This document shows, piece after piece, positions 50,001-53,000 of a DNA stretch of 64,000 bases. The translations under genes and the position numbers were made by a program. The notes beneath the pieces are model-generated. The model searched no databases, was not told the DNA's origin, and worked only from the letters and a program-made list of their open reading frames with translations. The stretch is from Blastomussa wellsi. Lineage: Eukaryota > Cnidaria > Anthozoa > Scleractinia > Plerogyridae. The stretch is taken from positions 12,606,950 through 12,670,949 of the forward strand of contig OX393570.1 in NCBI GenBank assembly GCA_947652115.1, read 5' to 3'. Positions within the stretch are counted from its first letter, which is position 1, and every line of letters begins with the position of its first letter.

Positions 50001-53000
50001 TTGATTATTTATGAGTTCTTAACTCATTGGCGATTATTTTCAGAGACTTTGTAGCTATACCGGCAAAGTTCTGCACCTGTTCAGAACATATCGGTCCGGC
50101 TTTTACAGTTATAACATTTTCAGAGCGAAGTAAGTTCTTACTTGTACTCTTGAAAACATTATTAAATTTGTGAGTCATCAGGATGTTATTTGGCCTTGTA
50201 TATGGATAATAATGACATTAACATGACTTTTATCGGGAATATTGTTTATTGGCACCCTTTGTAATGTCATTTGCGACCCTCGCTCTTCGCGCTCGGGCCG
50301 CAAATGCACTATGCGGGCGCCAATGAACAATAATACCTCAAAAAGTCATGTTAAGGTGGCTCGATCGGATTTTTGAGTGACGATACCTTTCAACTTTGAG
50401 CAGCTAGTGTACCGCCAAAGAGTATCTGACAGAAAATCGATTGCTACAAGTGCACTAGAGAAAGATCAAAGTTTCATATGAAATACGTTTTAGCGTAATC
50501 GGAGTTACCATAGCAACGAAGTGGCGTCATGACCCACTTTACTCAAGACCGAATAACTTGTCACCAAGAGATAATTTTAGAAAACCCTTCCTGGATCTTT
50601 GACCTGACATACTTTTCTTGAGGTCTGCCAAATTTGAAGAATTTTTATAAGAGCGATTTCGAGAAAATTTATGGCGAAGTTTTAAGGTGTTAAAATACAA
50701 CAAAATCGTATTAGTTCCTGAATGCTATTAAAACGTTTGTTCACCAGGCCTCATTTCAGATGACTTTGGTCTGAAATAAATTGAATAGCATCCAATTACA
50801 TTTGGTGAAAATCTTAGAAAAATCGTCTATTAGGTTATAGGTTTATTGAGCAAAAACAGTCGCTCTGCACGGGCGTTTTATAGTTTCGTACATTTCTGTG
50901 CCGTCATCTGCAAAACAACAACGTGAAATGACCAAATTTTATGTTTTCTCGAGAACGTGAGCAAATATGCATGGCGGCAAAGTTTTCTTTCTTTTTTCTA
51001 CCTTTAATGCCATTCATAGTAATTTAGTTCCTGGACAGTTGCGAAAGCGTCACAGAAACGTCACAGTATTTCGAAATGACGTTTTCGTTGCCGTCGCCGT
51101 CATCGTTGCAAAACTCCCTATTATTCTTTTGAGCCGCGATTTTTCTACCCGAAGATCTAATATTATGTTTCTAATGTGTGGATGTTTCTCGGCTTGTGCC
51201 TGTGGGGCATTAATTCTTTCTTGCAGCGCCATCGTCTTGAGTGTTTGACAGTGAAGCCCCTAATTTCCATTTTGATAAGGTCCCACCTAAAGCAAGAGTC
51301 TGCTAAACCAGAATATTTTGTTTTTAAGTTTGGGTCTTGAAGAAGTGCGGTATTAAACTTCCAAAACCCGGGACCTTTTTTGAGCTATGGTTTCTGATTG
51401 GACATGAATAGATATGGCTGAGTGGTTACTTTCAAGTTCAAGTAAAAGGTCACACTTTTTTGCTAAAGTGCAAAATTTGTCTGAAATTAGGAAATAGTCT
51501 AAGCGTAATTGTATTTTCAGCGATTTGTTTCTCCAAGTGAAGCGGGGGATTTCAGGATTTAAATGTCGCCAAATGTCCCGTAAGTTATAAGCCTCACAAA
51601 GCGAGTCAATACTCTTAATGACGGAAGCTTTTTTTGTGACGGGTTTGCCACCCATTTTATCTCTTGAGGAAAGCGCAGAATACACCTCTTTAGCTTCGTA
51701 CGTAAATTGCCCATTTCAGATCTTGTGATGCTCTCTAGGGAATTTGTCCTTTGTTTGTCTGCAAATTATTCACTCATTTTCACGTGGATTTTTGTGGTTA
51801 CTATATGTAGTTATCGTGTAAGTCCTGTTTTCGGGAATCCATGGAAATCTGACGAAGTCAGAGCGACAGCATACGGAAAAGACTTGTAGGTCACTCTTTT
51901 CGACTGATTTCGTGAAGGATTAGCGTCCTCATTGAAAAATATCCAATTTCACAGTCATCTTCGCATCTTCGAACTGCCCTCGTTCAGAAATCGATCGATT
52001 GCTCTGGTTAACCGCTGACTGACACGTAGTCAACACAGGACGCATCCTTTCATCACACTCGCCGCATAACAGCTCAAGTAAAAGATGTAACCTCTGCCTC
52101 GAAGGAAAATTCCTAATTATCTGCCGACCCGAACTATCAACACTAAACAAACGTAATGAACTCGTGTCTTCTTGCCGCCACAGAAACAATTAAACTGTAA
52201 AATCTCGCGCTGCATATATTATGTAAATTAAATTGTATATAAGCGATGATAAAGAATATTCTCATTAAATCCCCTGATGAGTGGGCTACTAGGTCATCCC
52301 TACAAGCCTGTTTCGTGGTTGCCCACTCACTAGAAATAACTATTTCAATTTTGCATTCCAAAGAGGAGTTAATTAAGATCATCACGCCTTTGCTGTGATT
52401 TGTTCCAGGACTGAAACACGCATTACCGCCCCATTCATTTCTCCATTGGGATGTGCATAAATTTGTATAATAACATTCTTGCCGAAAGATTTGTTTGTCA
52501 AGCTACCTAAATACTAATCGACGCTTACAGTGTGTGCACTCGAACCGGGGCACCTTGAAAAAATTAACCAATCAGGACGTTAATTTAGAACAAAAGACAG
52601 CAACTTCTTTCGATGATATTGACGAACGCGAACAATACTTTTACAAAAAATTTGAAATCTCGACAACCGTCGCGAGTAGGTGCGGACCTCTGGGGAAACA
52701 TGTGTTCGTTTTGATTGGTTACCTTCGATCCTAAATTTTGTTTGTTTTGAAACGGCAAAGTAACTATTACTGACTCGCAGGCACAGGAAAAGTTTCTTCA
52801 ATAGCTTGTTATCAAAACATTCAAGTGAGAGTGAATCTTGAAGGTAGAATATACGATAATGGACGCGGTCATTCCCAACTGCTTCGAGAACATGTTTTAG
52901 ATCTATATCACACTGGGATGAGCCAAAAGAGGATCGCAAATGAAGTGCAAAGTAGTCGGCACTTTGTTGCTGTCTTTTGTTCTAAATTGACGTTCTTATT